From Melanocharis versteri (lineage: Eukaryota > Chordata > Aves > Passeriformes > Melanocharitidae): a DNA stretch of 64,000 bases. The stretch is taken from the NCBI GenBank assembly GCA_013397845.1, contig VZTG01006404.1, positions 585,886 through 649,885 of the forward strand, written 5' to 3'. This document shows, one piece after another, positions 46,098 through 60,323 of the stretch; the first letter of the stretch is position 1, and every line of letters starts with the position of its first letter. The position numbers were made by a program, and so were the translations under genes. The notes beneath the pieces are model-generated. The model searched no databases. It was not told the DNA's origin and was given only the letters and a program-made list of their open reading frames with translations.

Positions 46098-49000
46098 ATA
46101 AGAGCAGTGAAAGAATAGCACAAAATTAGTTGTTAGATCCTTGATCCAGATCCAGCTTGCACACTGTTTATGGAATACCTTAGCGAAGTATCACCATTCC
46201 TTGAGAGGTACACACTAGTCCTCAGGGCACTGTTCAGGGCATGAATAATTCTCTCCTCCTCCCAGTGCATGGGTTGAATGCTCTGTCCTTATTTTACTAT
46301 ACGCAGACTAGCCCTAGTCTAAAAAGCTTGACTGGAAGTCATAGGCTGTAGACACTCCATGAAGGACAATTTTTGAATACCTGTCTCTTCTCTTGTCCCA
46401 TTGTACCTATTGTATTTTCTATTGTCCAGTGTGGTGACTGTTGTGTAACAACAGTAGGACAGGTTTCAATCTCTCCAGACATGCAGGTTAGATCCTCAAA
46501 CCTCAGCCAATCATGGTCTTGTGTGGAATTGCTTCGGGTTTGGTTTGGATTTTAGATTTTTATTTTTTAATAGGTGAAAAATCTCTTGCTGCGCCTGTAG
46601 CTTAGCAGACTATTTTTCCATCAGGTTTTAATGATTGTTACAGTCATTCCCAAGAACTAACCCTGTGGTGTCACAGGGAGACCAAGAGCAGAACTAAACT
46701 CTGTTCAGCTCTGCAGGAAACCCATCTCAGAGGTTATTTGATACCCAATAGGGAAAACCCTCCTCTTAACAGAGTACAGTCAGCCTCTCTTCAGGTTCAG
46801 GAATTGCTCAGACTATGCTCACAGATTTTAATTTGCAAGTTTTATGCAGTGATCTAACATACTTAATGCATGTTGCCTTTGAAGACCTGTCTGAACTGCA
46901 GGATGCTCCCATTTGTGCCCTTAGTTAATTTACTGAAGATGAGAACTTGTTAAAAGTTCTCATTTTACTCACGTAAAATAATTAGGAAAAGAAAACCAAA
47001 ATAAACGTATATTTCTACCATCACAGTTCCTTACTCAGTAGAGAAGAACCTTGAAATTCTTTTAGTTCATTGTCATGAAACACAGATAACTCTTAAACCC
47101 ATTCTCCTGGCAATTCTTACACATCTTCCTTGAGATCTGTGAACATAGAACAGAAAGTTAGATAATAAACTTATATATGAATGGGAATTCTTATTTATTC
47201 CTTTAAGTAAAATGCAAGTAAACTATTGACTACATCACTATTGATGACTGGTTCACAGAATAATAGATGAACAGTACAAGCATAGTATATCTTTATTAAT
47301 GTTTTTCCATTTTTCCATTGGTCTCATTTCCCTTGCTTTCCACTGGAAAGTACATAGTACACATTTTTAAAAAAAATTAATTCCCTCTACATACTCCCTG
47401 AACTTTGCCTAATCACTTCTAAAAAAAAAAAGAATGCAATTTAAAATACTTTTTTAGAAGTTTACTAATTTATGGGCAGCTAAATAGTAATTCTCTATAT
47501 AATTTAACAGTAGACATTCATATTAGGAGTCTATACAAGTCAGTTGAAAACTAGAAGCATGCAGTCATATGTAAGAAGAATAACAGTGTTGATTTGTCAT
47601 GACCCCAGAAAACACAGCTTAAAGCTCTGTAGGAAGAATACTCAATGATGTCTGCATTTTACAGGTATCAGCAACACAAAATGAAGAAGCACTGCATACT
47701 GTGCGATTTAACATGACTGAAATGCCTCCTCAGGAAAAGCACATTCCCTCCAGGAACAATGAGATTCTTGGTGGAAATGTTTAAAGAAACTTATAGGAAA
47801 AATATCTGCATGATACCTCACCAATGATTAAAACTGAAAGCTGAAGCTCACATGAGTGAATGCGAATCATTGTGCTACATCATTAATCTTTATGAGCAAA
47901 ATTATTGCAAAATTCTATGGGGAGTGGAAAGCAATTACTTAATGATGTACAAAAATATTCCAATAGATGTTTCAGAAAGCACTGTGCATTAAACTGTCTG
48001 CAAAAAGCCCTTGGCTGGTACAAACAGCCCAGCCCATTGCGTACTTGTAAACTCTAGGAGTTATTTTTTAATTTTTAGCTCTGTCCCAGTCACTGTTTAA
48101 CATTCCATGTTCACGTACTATCTACATTGTTAAATTACCCGCAACTCCAGAGCAGTCAGGCAGTACTCAAATTAAGCCAAAGTAATTAGTTTTCAATCAC
48201 TGAATATGCACAGCTCAATTAAATTATTTACAGAGGTTTAGACAATTCTGCAGCAAAGACAAATATTTCGATTGACACTCCCCCAAACTGCAAAATAAAT
48301 ACAGCCTGTTGTGAAGATAAAACAGAACTTAGATGCCTCTTCTATAAAGAAGCTTTTCCTGCCTTTCCTATTCCACTTTAGAGGTCAATTCTCCTAAGTT
48401 TGGTTATGCCTACTCATACCTTCATAATGAAAGGGGTGTTTTTAGGGTGGCAAGATGAAAGGAGGAACCACCAAACAATGCCAGATCATCAATGCCTTTA
48501 AAGAGGATTTTTTTTTTCAATCTGCCATTTTGTTCCTCGTTAAAAAATGTTGGTAGCAAAAATAAAATGCACACCTCGCATGTATAATTGGAATAAATTA
48601 TTAGTGTCACTAAATTCAATCTGCTGAACAAGACAGAAAATAGAGAAATATTGCTCTGTTGGGCTAAATTATTTTATTGGATTGTGTTGCCCAAACTCAA
48701 AGGAAAAAGAGAAAATGAGAAAAAAAGAATTTGGCAAAAGAGCAATACTAAGGTCAATGCATGGATGTTGCACTTCACTGTATGGTTGCTGAAATGTACA
48801 AGGACACATGTGAGTAACGTTTTCAGAACTAGTACTATTTAAAGCAGTACTGAAAGCAGAGTTTTACTTGAAATTTTTTCTGAAGCCAGCAAAAATATTC
48901 ATTTCACACAAGTAAGAAAGTTTATGCAACAGAGGAATCAGCCTTATTCCAGTTCAAGTTCACCAGCAGTAATGAAGTTAGATCCAAGTAAAGTAGGAAG

Positions 49001-52000
49001 TCCATCATGTGTTTGTTTTTGTTTTCTTCTTTTATGGACTTACATAATGTTGCCAGAGATCTCTTCTCGTTAGAGAAAGGCACTTACAGCTCAGTTCTTC
49101 AGAGCTGCCTGGCAGCTTTTGGCTATATCAGTACATGGGATACTCTGCAGAGGGTTACAGTGCAGAGATATCCCAATTAGCAGAGACCTGAGCCCATCAG
49201 TCCACAAGGCAGCGTGTGTGTATGAAGCAGTGGCACTTCTCCAGCTGAATTGTCCAGATCAGTAAGCCAGGATTTCTACCTAGTGTCATACAGCAGCCCA
49301 AGGGAGACATTCCTTGCTGTACAGGTATTAATACAGGAATAGTTTTAAAACCACATGCCGAGCAACTACTGACACCGAGCAGTTATGAAAGAGGAGACAA
49401 AACCACACAAAATGAAACAACATTCAGGTGGCTTTCCAGAGCTCTGGACTGTCTGAGTGGACTCCCTGGGGAAAGCAAGGAACGCTGTTACAGACCAAAT
49501 GGTTTGCCTTTGACAGCACCTTGGATGCCACAAATAAAGAAGTAAAATGGCATAATCAGCCTGGATGGATACTTAGAGACTGAAATTAGGGTATCACCCC
49601 TATGCACAGGCCTAATCACCACAGCTGTGCCCACGGAAATCTGAGTTTAATCTATGTCAGTCAGATCATCAGATGCAGAGTGAAACTAACCTTTAGTCTC
49701 CATCTTACCCAGCCACACCATTAGGAGACACATCAGCCAGACCAACTCAAAATATGCCTTTGGTATTCATTGTGCTTAAATAAAGTGATAGCATAGGACC
49801 CCAATACAGCGTGTGATGGGTTGTGCTCCAAAAGCACAGCAGCAACCATGCTGAAGGCTATCATATATTAGCAGTAATATTAGTAGCCAAAAAGCTAATC
49901 CTGTGAACAGGAATTAAAGCTGCCTGGTTTTCTCCCCCTTTTACTTTATGACAACAATCTCAGCTCTTTGAAAGATGGAATGTTATTCTTTTGCTGCTGT
50001 ACCTTTCTGCTGACACAGAGATCTGTGGCACAGTAGAGACTTCTCCACTGCCCCACAGCATCAAATTAGACTGAGCTTTTTCTATCAATTTCTTCTCTTT
50101 TCAGCCATTTAGGTGGAAAGTGCATAGAGAAAATGATGGCAAATCATTGCTTTCTGAAAATATCTAAGCTGTCCTGAGAACATTTTGGACTGCTCTATTT
50201 TAGCATCAGCTGAGGAAGAATCCTTAACATTTCTGCATGTAGGAACTTGGTGAATGGTAGGAAGCCCTCTCCACTCTTTGATCATGTGTTAAACAAAAAC
50301 CTCCACTATTTTAGAAGCACAGATTCTCAATATTTGAGAGACTGGAATTCAGTTCTATTTCTTGTTAAGAAACAAAATACCTCAGAAAAATAGTGTGATT
50401 TTGGATACCTGAATATATCAGCTCAGACTCAATAAGAACAGTTACCTGGAGTTAAAACCACAGCCACAAAAATATTATCAAACTAAAGCCCAATTCTCCA
50501 GCCATCAGTCATGGCTGAACATAAGATATGTTGCTTTACACACTTTAACCTTTAGTCTCAAAAGGACAGTTACTGCTGAGGTAAAGGATGTGAAGAAAAT
50601 TAATGGGAGTTTTGTGTTGATGAATAAGGAATTATTATTATCTGAGCACTCAGTATTAAAAAAAGGTAGACAGAAGTGCAGAAAACAAATGCCCAGATAA
50701 TAGCAGTCATATATACCTGTATATACAATAGAGAAGTAAGACAGTAATGAGGTTAATGCATTATTATAGACTAAAATTTTCTTTGAAGTATTTTGTTTCA
50801 AATACATATCAGAGCATTTAATAAACTAAGAGTCAGTGAACAAATATGACCAACACTCTGCTCAACATAAATAGGAAGAAGTCCTGAAGTGAGAATCTCT
50901 TTTATAGAGAAAAAATATGGGTAGACTTATGGCAATGATATTAAGTTTGCTTCTTGCAGAAAGTATCCAAAATCTGCCTTTTGGTGGAAGGGGAGAGAGA
51001 GAAAAAAGAGAGCAGACTCTATACACTGCATTGAAGAGATTGCTCCTTTTCAGCACTAGTCCTAGAGGATATGTGCTAGATCCAAAATCTCTGCAGGGAA
51101 CTTGAATGCATGTTCTTTCATCCCTCAGGCATTTAGCACTACATCCTACCTAACTGTACTCTACTGTAGCTAGAATCTCTTGCTGTCACAGTTTACTGAC
51201 TCTGCCAAGACTATTTGTAATCTGCTAGTCAAAGCACAGCAGCTCTTGTACCAGCAACAAAACTGTTGCTTTTACTGACGTCTGTCAACAGCAGAAATGA
51301 CATCTCTTTAAGACTAAAAGCCATGTTCTCCTCATTTCTCCCTTAAATTAAATTAAGAAAATAACACATTTTATTTTTCTTGTAGTAAGACCAAGAATTT
51401 ATTTACAAGGGAAGTAAAATGGAGTGGATAACACAAACAGAAGCTACAGATTTGGGGAATTAAAACACCACTGCCCTTTCAGGCTGGACCAGGGAAATAA
51501 CTTTTTATGGTATTCAGTATCTGGTATTTCACAGAATTTAAAAGGGGGGTACAAGTAATTTCTTTTCCAGCTTCAGTCAAAATAGTGTATTCCAACATCT
51601 TATTGTTGACTCACATGTACACCAAGTCACATAGTTTAAAGACCCAAAATGCTTCTGAGGCTCAGTTTGAAGTTCTGTTTTTTTGCTTTATTTCCTGTTT
51701 CACAAGCTCTGGTTAAAATTCAAGGCTAAGAAACACAAGCTCTTGCAGTAATTTAATGGAAATCATTTACTCTGGGACTCAGCGGGCACATTAATGTACA
51801 TAAGGCATGTTTTGCTGTTAATTAACCTCAAGGAGAGATGAGAGAAAATGACCCAGCAGCATAGATTTGACTTTTACTTATTTTTGCCTTGGTACATTCC
51901 CTCACTTCTGTTTTCTCTCCCTTGCCCACCACCATATGCTGCCATTTTTTCACTACCATTTCATTGTAAACAGCTAAAGGAAATGAAGAACAGCATGGAA

Positions 52001-53047
52001 AGGTAGTAGTTAGCACCTCTCGGGGAACAATTATAGATCTGTTATTTCTGCTCTTATTCTGATTAAAAACAAACAAACAAACAAACAACACCTTACTTCT
52101 CTTGTTTCAGGGTGAAAAGTGCTGCTCCTACATCGGTGCTCCTGCTCCTACAGCAGTGGTTTCTTGTGACTGGCAATGCTAATGCATTAATTACCACTCA
52201 TACAGGCAGTTAAAGGTCAACATGCTGGAACACTCACTGGCTCAGGCTTAATTGAAAAGAAATAATTTAAACAGAAGATCAAAAAAAAAAAAAAAGATTA
52301 GGTGTTTTCATAGATAAACATTGAAGTGTTCATAAGTAATAAAATATGAGCACAGATATGATGATGTAAACAACACATCTACAGGCAGCTGATAAGCAAG
52401 AACTATCATAACAGGCATTGTCCAAAAGGTGAACTTCTGCTTTTATCCTTCAAAGTTCCTGAAGATTTCTGTTCTTTTTTTATTTTTGTCTGTCCCTTAT
52501 TGAGTGTGCACCTAAGAGCAATTAATGTATTCCCAGGGAAAGAAAATTATCATACAGAAAACATTACTTCAGGGAATGAACCAAAATGTGAACTAAGTAC
52601 AGCGTATAGAACCTTTTAATTTACAAAAAAAGTAAGTGCACATCACTTATTTTCAAAGACCAGTGAAGGAGAACAATTATCAAGCTTTTTTAAATACTGA
52701 ATGCCTTCTGTTCTACTTATTAACTTCCTACCAGCTTCTAAAATCCTGTATCTGCCTTTAATTAAAAGAAAGAATGAAAGAAAGAAAGAAAGAAAGAGAA
52801 AGAGAGAGAGGAAAAAAAAGGCAGGCACCAGCTAGAGGCATTTGTTAACTACACTTTATCAAGTTCTAGGATCTGTAATATGAGCAAAAGCAAGTATGTA
52901 GTGCCTGCTTTGAGGATTTTCTGGAAGGAGGACCTCAGCTGGGTTACCACCATTGCTCTCTAACTTGCTGCAGCCTCCAGTCATTAATCAAACAGTCACA
53001 GCTTTTGCCTCTCATACCATTGTGTACATCGATATGAAGAGCAAAAA
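46098..53047. other. Intergenic, no gene recognised
   Basis: About 7 kb of unique AT-rich DNA. A 53-codon open stretch with an AG acceptor-like site at 47623-47784 is the only exon-like object, and it is weak. An (AAAC)n tract (about 52068-52088) and an (AAAG)n tract (52768-52812) are present. Confidence 0.5.
52768..52812. repeat. (AAAG)n / AG-rich microsatellite
   Basis: Imperfect GAAA units grading into GAGAGAGAG. It produces spurious Phe/Ser-rich open frames on the minus strand. Confidence 0.9.
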
Positions 53048-53328
53048 TCATAGACTCATCCAGGTTGGAAAAGACCTTTAGGATCATCAAGTCCAACCAT
53101 AAACCCAACACTGCCAATTCCACCACTAAACCATGTCCCCAAATGCCACAGCTTTGTGTCTTTTAAACAGTCCCTCCAAGGCTGGTGACTCTACCAATTC
53201 CCTGGGCACCCAGTTCCAATTCTCAATAACCCTTTTGGTGAGGAAATGTTTTCAAATATTCAATCTGAGTCTCTTGTGGCACAGCTTGAGGCCATTTCCT
53301 CTTGCTTTGTCCTGCCACTTGCTAGCAT
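53048..53328 (-). mobile_element. CR1 LINE fragment, antisense
   Basis: ATCATAGACTCATCCAGGTT starts the reverse-complement tail, followed by GGAAAAGACCTTTAGGATCA, CCAAGGCTGGTGACTC and GAGGCCATTTCCTCTTGC. About 280 bp. The GATCATCAAGTCCAACC motif is a CR1 subfamily hallmark. Confidence 0.92.
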
Positions 53329-53376
53329 GTAAAAGCTTCTGAACAAAGATTTTTAACAAACTGGGCAATAAATAAA

Positions 53377-53427
53377 GAATGAATGAATGAATGAATGAAT
53401 GAATGCGTGAGTGAATGAATGTATGCA
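53377..53427. repeat. (GAAT)n microsatellite
   Basis: About eleven GAAT-type units with a few variants (GCGTGAGT, GTAT). It lies some 50 bases past the CR1 fragment. Confidence 0.93.
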
Positions 53428-56400
53428 ATAAAAACACCCTAGATGGAGGCACTCAAGAAGAGCCTTGACAGACTGATTCAGGGTGTCTGTCCTACAGAGG
53501 AATACGTGCTAGTTGATTAAAGGTTAAAAGCCTGTTAGCTAGAAGAGCTGGGTATAGTTTTTTCACAAATAGAATGGTCTTTGTTAAAAAAATTTCCATG
53601 TAGGCCTAGTTAATAGATTTTTTAAAATACATTTTCAAAAGGGTTTATTGCTTAAGAGAAATAGAACAGCCAAGAGCCCAGTTGGGAAGCTAACGCAGAA
53701 TATATCTCTACAAATTTCTCTTAGGAAATCAAGTTCAATAGCTTTCAGGTTGCCAGAAGCCTTCATTTCCCTCTGTCTCTGACTACTGACCCTCCCCTCA
53801 CAACCAGAAGCAGGGACAAAAATCACTGTATTTCCTTTCACGTATCTTGCTAATTAGCACGTAAAGAAAGTCGTTCTTTGGCTTGCTCTCCAGTAAACAT
53901 GCCTTTTAGCTGTAAGGGCTTACAATCTTGCTTTTTCCTGTACCTGTGCTTTACACATGGAACAAGAGATGGAATATTTTCCTGAGATTTCCCTGCACTG
54001 TTTCATTAAAACTTCCCCTTCCAGGATCCAGCTCTAACCAGCAACTAACCTTTTATGATCCAGATGCTCAGCACTATGTGCTGTGGAGTCTTCTAGGCAA
54101 CAACTAACAAGGGTTCACCATGGAGTTATGAAAGAAAGCTTTTACAGGCCTTGACTCCCCTTAAAGGAACCTGCTTCCCCCTGAAGACCTGTAAAATAAA
54201 TCAGATAACCTTTTACTCTTCATGAATGCTTTCCTATAGGAACAGAATGAGAGCAGCTGTTGCAGAAGACACTGCCAGTCTTCAGCAGGATTTAATTATT
54301 ATGGCAGATGTTACCAGGGAATGCTATCTAACATATGTCTGCTCAGCCACTCACGGGCAGAGTTGTGTCCTGAGTCCACCAGAAGCCATATAGCCATGTA
54401 CATATGTCACACAGCCACTAGATGGGACTTTTTGGCACAGATTATTGGTCAATTCAGGGCTGTATAATCCATAGTCACAGGGTTGCTAGCTACTGAGAGA
54501 AAAAACAGGAAAAAGTTCTTTCTACTTGCATCCTTTCCTCTCCAAAACAGCAAAAATCCAAAGAGCGCTAACAAAAAGAAAAACCCGTTCCTTATTGTCT
54601 CTCATAATTACTTTTGATGTGAGTGAGACTTAAGGATGTTGATAGATAATTTCAATTATGCAGGGTTTGGGGTAGGCAATGCTATACAAGCAGAATAAGA
54701 GTTTAATCTCTATAATTGGAAGGGGGTTTTGTTTTGTTTTAGCTGAATAACAAGACTCTTGAAAGAGAAGATTGTTGCTGTACTATTTAACTGCCTTTGT
54801 GGCAGTACTGGTGGCTGGGAAATGAAAACAGGCAGTGCTTTGAAAATACACAGATGTCACACTACTTAACTCTCCCACAGAAGCCTACGCTTCCAGGTTG
54901 TGTGTGTTTTTCAGGCCTGAAGAAAGGATAATCATCTTGATATTTTTCATGTGTGTTGTCACTGGGGTCAGGTGCCTGTGCCAGGCTGGGATGCTTATTA
55001 TCATGGACTGCTTTCAGTTTTGCATGATTTACATGTGCTGATTTTGCATTTTCAAAAATGGAGGAAAGCATTGATTGGTAAAGATAAGAGTTATGCAACT
55101 GTGAATGAATTAGCCTGTAAACGTGCATATGTATTTTCTGCTGAAATTGACTACTATAAACAAGGTTTTGGATATTGTTTTGAATATATGAAAGCTTCTG
55201 CATCTTGGCATTGATATCTCTGTTTAAAATAGCTTCTACTACTTACTTCTGATTAAAATAAGCTTGTTAAAAAGACTATGAACAGTGATTAAAGTGTTAA
55301 AAAGACTATGAACCAGCCTACAGGTGATGTGCAGATCTATTGTTTGTTCAAATCCTCACTGTAATTTGGAGGCTGGATATATACCTAAATCTATTTTCCA
55401 TGTTTTATCAAAAATTCTTCCCCCAAAAAACTGCTCCTTTCATTAGTGTTTATGTCAAACATGGTCCTTCTAATCTAAATTTAGCCCAGTGCTTTATCGA
55501 TAAAGAAATAGGCAGCTGAACACTTTTCTATTTTTTTTAACTTAGTTAAAATACAGTATATTACATCAATTAACCACACCTCATATTTTTCTTCATCAGC
55601 AGGTGCAAAAAGCACTGTCATGTACTCTTGCAATCTAGCCAATTTATACACTGTTTTTTTTTTCATAATAGTTAACATAGGATATGCTGTAAATAGGAGC
55701 AGAATGATCCTGTTGCTTCTGTACTCAATATTCTTCATCTAATCTGCTAACACCTATTCCCAGATCACTTAGGGTCAGAAGTTGCAGGTGTTTCTCTTTA
55801 GTGTGTCACTGCCTAGGTCTTAAAGCTGATGTCTAAGGAATGGAAATCAACTCTCTAGAAACACCAACAACAGTTCCCCGATAGCTGGTTTAATGAGTTA
55901 TTTACATAACTCATGTGAGGGAGCCCCACGATCTAACTTTCTTCAAGTAAGGATCAAGGGCAGCTTGATAAAGATATAGTAGTTGAAAAAGCTGGTAGGA
56001 GTGGGCAAACTAACCTCAGGGGTAGCTTTACCTTCATTGCAGAGATTTATATTGTGACATACAAGTTTATTTTGAGCCCTAGTGCAGACTTTAAATCTTA
56101 GACTTGCTCTTGAGCACCCATATGTGCTGAATCTTTTAATATAATGAAGTTAGTCCTAAGGTCTTAGCCCTAGCCTGTTCAGGTCTTGAGCAAAAACAAA
56201 TATATATTTTTTACCTCCACACTCAAGTAATAGAGCACATCTGCTCGCCATAGGGAATAATGATAATACGACCAATTCAGTGAATGACAGTGTGTCGTCT
56301 AAGTAATAGACTATGCTGCAGGCTCTCAGCAGTGCACTGCCTTGTGTGCCCTGTAGGCAAAGATAACCTCTCTGTTCCAAGAGCTTTAGTGAAGATGTTT

Positions 56401-59390
56401 TCCTTTTCTGCTTCCCTTTCTTATAATGCTCCATCAATTTCTGAAATAATACAATTAGCAGTAATTATAGGTGGGCTGGAAGAATGAAGAGGTTTTTAGA
56501 TGATTGTCTTAAAATTTGCTCTTCTAAATGACAACAGATCAACAGATCTGCCTCATATAAAGAAGGATACAGTACAACTCTGTCTCTGCAGTGACACTCC
56601 TTTCTAGAAACAAGTTCATTTATCATTTTATGAAGCCGATAGAAGTAAAGAGAATAAAAGAAACAAACTAATGAAAAATTAATTTTCTTCTAGCCATATT
56701 TATAATAGAGAGAGAATGGAAAATAGCTATTATGACAATTATTTTTGTAAACATTATCACCGTGCATGGTGATATAATATAAATATCACTAAGGCAAATA
56801 TCCAAGTTTTCCATCTGGTTAGCTGAAAAGGACTGCTTATGCAAGTTTTAAAATTATGCTCATAGTTTAGAAGTTTTAAAATGTATTTTCAAGCCTTAGA
56901 GGTAGGCTGGTGCTTGAGCACTGAATGACAGTTGCTGACTGTCGTCTGTTTTCTTCTCTCCAAGAGACACATAATACTCTCTTCACATAAAAAAACAGCA
57001 ATACAGAGATTTCTAGCTACATATTCACCCAAGTTCAGTATACAATCTTTTGATATTTTCAGTGAAATTTTATATGTGAATATTAAACATATATATATAT
57101 ATATATATGCATACATAAATGTCTATTCCTAAATAGAAGGTGACATGCAGCATCCTGACACTCTGTCTTTGATGAGAATCAGTAGTGCAGACATAATACC
57201 CATTATTCAGGTAAGGTGTGATTTTCCCAAATCACTTTATCCTTGGTGGAGCCAAGGAGCGGCACGACTCTTGACTGCGTTCAAAAGGCATTTGCAGGGT
57301 TGGCTGTTGCTGCCATATGCCCCAGACACCAAGTGTCCCTGGCAGCCCACCAGAATCAGTCATGATCCTGTATCCGCTATCAGCAACTGGGTGAGCTGCT
57401 ATATGCTCATCATTCCTACTGCCTCAATAAAGCTTTGTTTGATGATTTGTGTTGTCAGATTCTATTACTGTTCAGCCCACAGAAGGCCATGTATTTTAAC
57501 ATTTTTTGCACTATGTAAGAAATTCATAGATGTGGTGGCTACAAGATGGTTAGAAAATTCATTATTATTTCAAAATGAAGTACTGTTTCCTTTCTGACAT
57601 CTCTCTTCCATGTATTCTGAGTTCTTAGTACAGGGCCTGAGGCAGTTAAAAGCTCTGTAGTCATGTTCATTACTTCATACAAACTGTTAGAACATATGAA
57701 GGTGAGTGGTTCACTCTGTGGTGTTGTTATCCTGCTGGGCATATGTCGTCCTGCTCTAAGCCCTCTCTTATATGAAAAAAAAAGGGCAACAACATGTCCG
57801 TATGGCAAAACGGTGCCCTGCTCTTTTTATGGACAAGTTAATTACTGGATGCAATTTCCAGGTAGATGCAGGGAATGTTTTTTCAGCTACTAAGCCCTTA
57901 AAAGCAACAACACAGGTTATACTCTCAAAATGCTCATTTAAACAGTAAAGATCATGAATACAGTGTTTATCACTACAAACCTTTCACTGAATGACATTAA
58001 AAGAGATCAGGTTAATCCTAAGTGATCTGGTAAAAATTCCAACCATTTCTCAACAGCTTTCTTGTGATAAAAATTATCACAGGTTTGATAGGTATGCAAA
58101 TATATCCTTTATATTTATTCAATTGCAGAATAAGGATATAGCTATCAATTACTGGGAACTGGGGCTTTATTTATAAATAAGACAAAGTGTAAGGGTGTTT
58201 GACAGCCTCTATAAATACTAATATTCTCCATATTCCAGAGTAATAATCCAGCATTCTGCATGTTACCTATATATACCTACATGCCACTGAAAGGTCTCAT
58301 TGACAAAAATTCAGCTGAAGTAGAGTTTGGTGTAATTCAATTAATAATGAGCTGAATTGCTCAGATGTCTAGAGTTTTCTAAAAAAGGAAAAGAGACCTT
58401 CCATGCTATGAAGACCTTTTTGGGAGGCAGATGTAGCCAGAACAGTTTGCAGTTTGGGTTTTGTGCTGGAAGAAGGGATATAGCTTCAATAATTACCATC
58501 AGACTTCAGAGTGCAGAGAGTCAGATGAAAAAATCTGGAAGGTACTACACTGAGCAATGACCATATAATCGTCAATAAAATAACTCAGATCAAAGCTGCT
58601 TCCTAGCCAGGGACCTGATGTTACACAAGTGGCTGCTTTTTGGTATCAGACATATAAAACTTTGAGGTTTCAAGATATACCCTGTCCTGTGCTGCCTTGC
58701 AGTGAGCTGAGGTTTACCTCTTTCCAGCATGTTGCCCTACAGAGTGACATGAAATGGGCCTCCTAGATCTGAAAATCTCTTAGATCTGAAATATATCCCT
58801 GGATCATACAACAAACAGAAATGTTTCAAGGTTTTTCATGTCAGATTAACCTACCAAACTATGGTCTTGAACAGTATAGTCTTTTAGAAGTAGTTTTAAA
58901 TCAACTATGTGACAAATAAATAGATCTTACATACTTAGGAAACCCCAAGGCAGAATTTTTCATTTACCAGTAGGTATTTAACATATAGTAGCTGCACCCT
59001 CTAATCTAATTAAAGGATTATCTGACATAGTGATTGCCTTCGTACCTAGCTCAAGAATTCCTGACACAGATCTCCAGAAGTAAATAAGGTCAATATTTTA
59101 TAGAGCTGTTGGATTTCAGCTACTTCACAGTGAATTAAAATACTTGCAATACATGAAAATGTCTCCTATTGGGTTCCCTAGACACCATAAAATCAGCAGT
59201 TATAATGACTTCCAAGGTTCTCAAGAAACTGCTAAATGGAATTGAATGGAGCAATCAAGCATTCAGAAAACTGACTTATTCACAAATATAGTTCAATGAC
59301 ATAATGTGATTGTTGGAGAACAGCTATAGTCTGGACCAGCCTTGGGATTTTTTTATTTTTTTATTTTTTAGTTTTTTAATTTTGTGGTGT
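53428..59390. other. Intergenic, no gene recognised
   Basis: Unique AT-rich sequence. Small objects: a 19-bp direct repeat with 30-nt period (55265-55313), a TA run (57089-57108) and an AATAAA-containing tract near 57.43 kb. A 150-codon open frame at 57145-57597 matches nothing I know. Confidence 0.5.
57089..57108. repeat. (TA)n tract
   Basis: About ten TA units, a common polymorphic dinucleotide repeat. Confidence 0.9.
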
Positions 59391-59657
59391 CAATTCGTGA
59401 CACAAAGATGTGGTTATAGCTACTAAGTCACCATGGACCGGATTGTCTCTCTGAGTTCATTCAGCCGTTTGTCACTTTCTGTTCTCATGGCTTTTGGTCC
59501 CAAGGCCAAGAAGTACCAGCTGGCACCCAGTCACAAATTTAAGGAGCAGTCCCTTCTGAAATAAATCAGTCTTGAGGAATGCTATCTGGAGCATGTTGCA
59601 GTGGGGTCAGGGAGCAGACTTGTAAGTGAAGTGGATAATGAGAGGTTCAGTTTCGGG
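59391..59657. repeat. Duplicated block A, copy 1
   Basis: 267 nt from CAATTCGTGACACAAAG to CAGTTTCGGG, ending exactly at the N gap. It is identical to 60434-60700 except for one base that I noticed (ACCGG versus ACTGG). Probably an assembly duplication, not a biological repeat. Confidence 0.9.
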
Positions 59658-60264
59658 NNNNNNNNNNNNNNNNNNNNNNNNNNNNNNNNNNNNNNNNNNN
59701 NNNNNNNNNNNNNNNNNNNNNNNNNNNNNNNNNNNNNNNNNNNNNNNNNNNNNNNNNNNNNNNNNNNNNNNNNNNNNNNNNNNNNNNNNNNNNNNNNNNN
59801 NNNNNNNNNNNNNNNNNNNNNNNNNNNNNNNNNNNNNNNNNNNNNNNNNNNNNNNNNNNNNNNNNNNNNNNNNNNNNNNNNNNNNNNNNNNNNNNNNNNN
59901 NNNNNNNNNNNNNNNNNNNNNNNNNNNNNNNNNNNNNNNNNNNNNNNNNNNNNNNNNNNNNNNNNNNNNNNNNNNNNNNNNNNNNNNNNNNNNNNNNNNN
60001 NNNNNNNNNNNNNNNNNNNNNNNNNNNNNNNNNNNNNNNNNNNNNNNNNNNNNNNNNNNNNNNNNNNNNNNNNNNNNNNNNNNNNNNNNNNNNNNNNNNN
60101 NNNNNNNNNNNNNNNNNNNNNNNNNNNNNNNNNNNNNNNNNNNNNNNNNNNNNNNNNNNNNNNNNNNNNNNNNNNNNNNNNNNNNNNNNNNNNNNNNNNN
60201 NNNNNNNNNNNNNNNNNNNNNNNNNNNNNNNNNNNNNNNNNNNNNNNNNNNNNNNNNNNNNNNN
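59658..60264. other. Assembly gap of 607 N
   Basis: Unknown sequence. Open frames crossing it are artefacts. The blocks on both sides recur downstream with real sequence between them, so the missing part may be represented there by 60701-61724. Confidence 0.98.

Positions 60265-60323
<59 letters not shown>

Noticed and set aside
57145..57597. 150-codon open frame
   Set aside because: Longest N-free frame outside repeats and DSC1 shadows, but no domain, no splice context and no family I recognise; a chance frame of this length is expected in 64 kb read in six frames.
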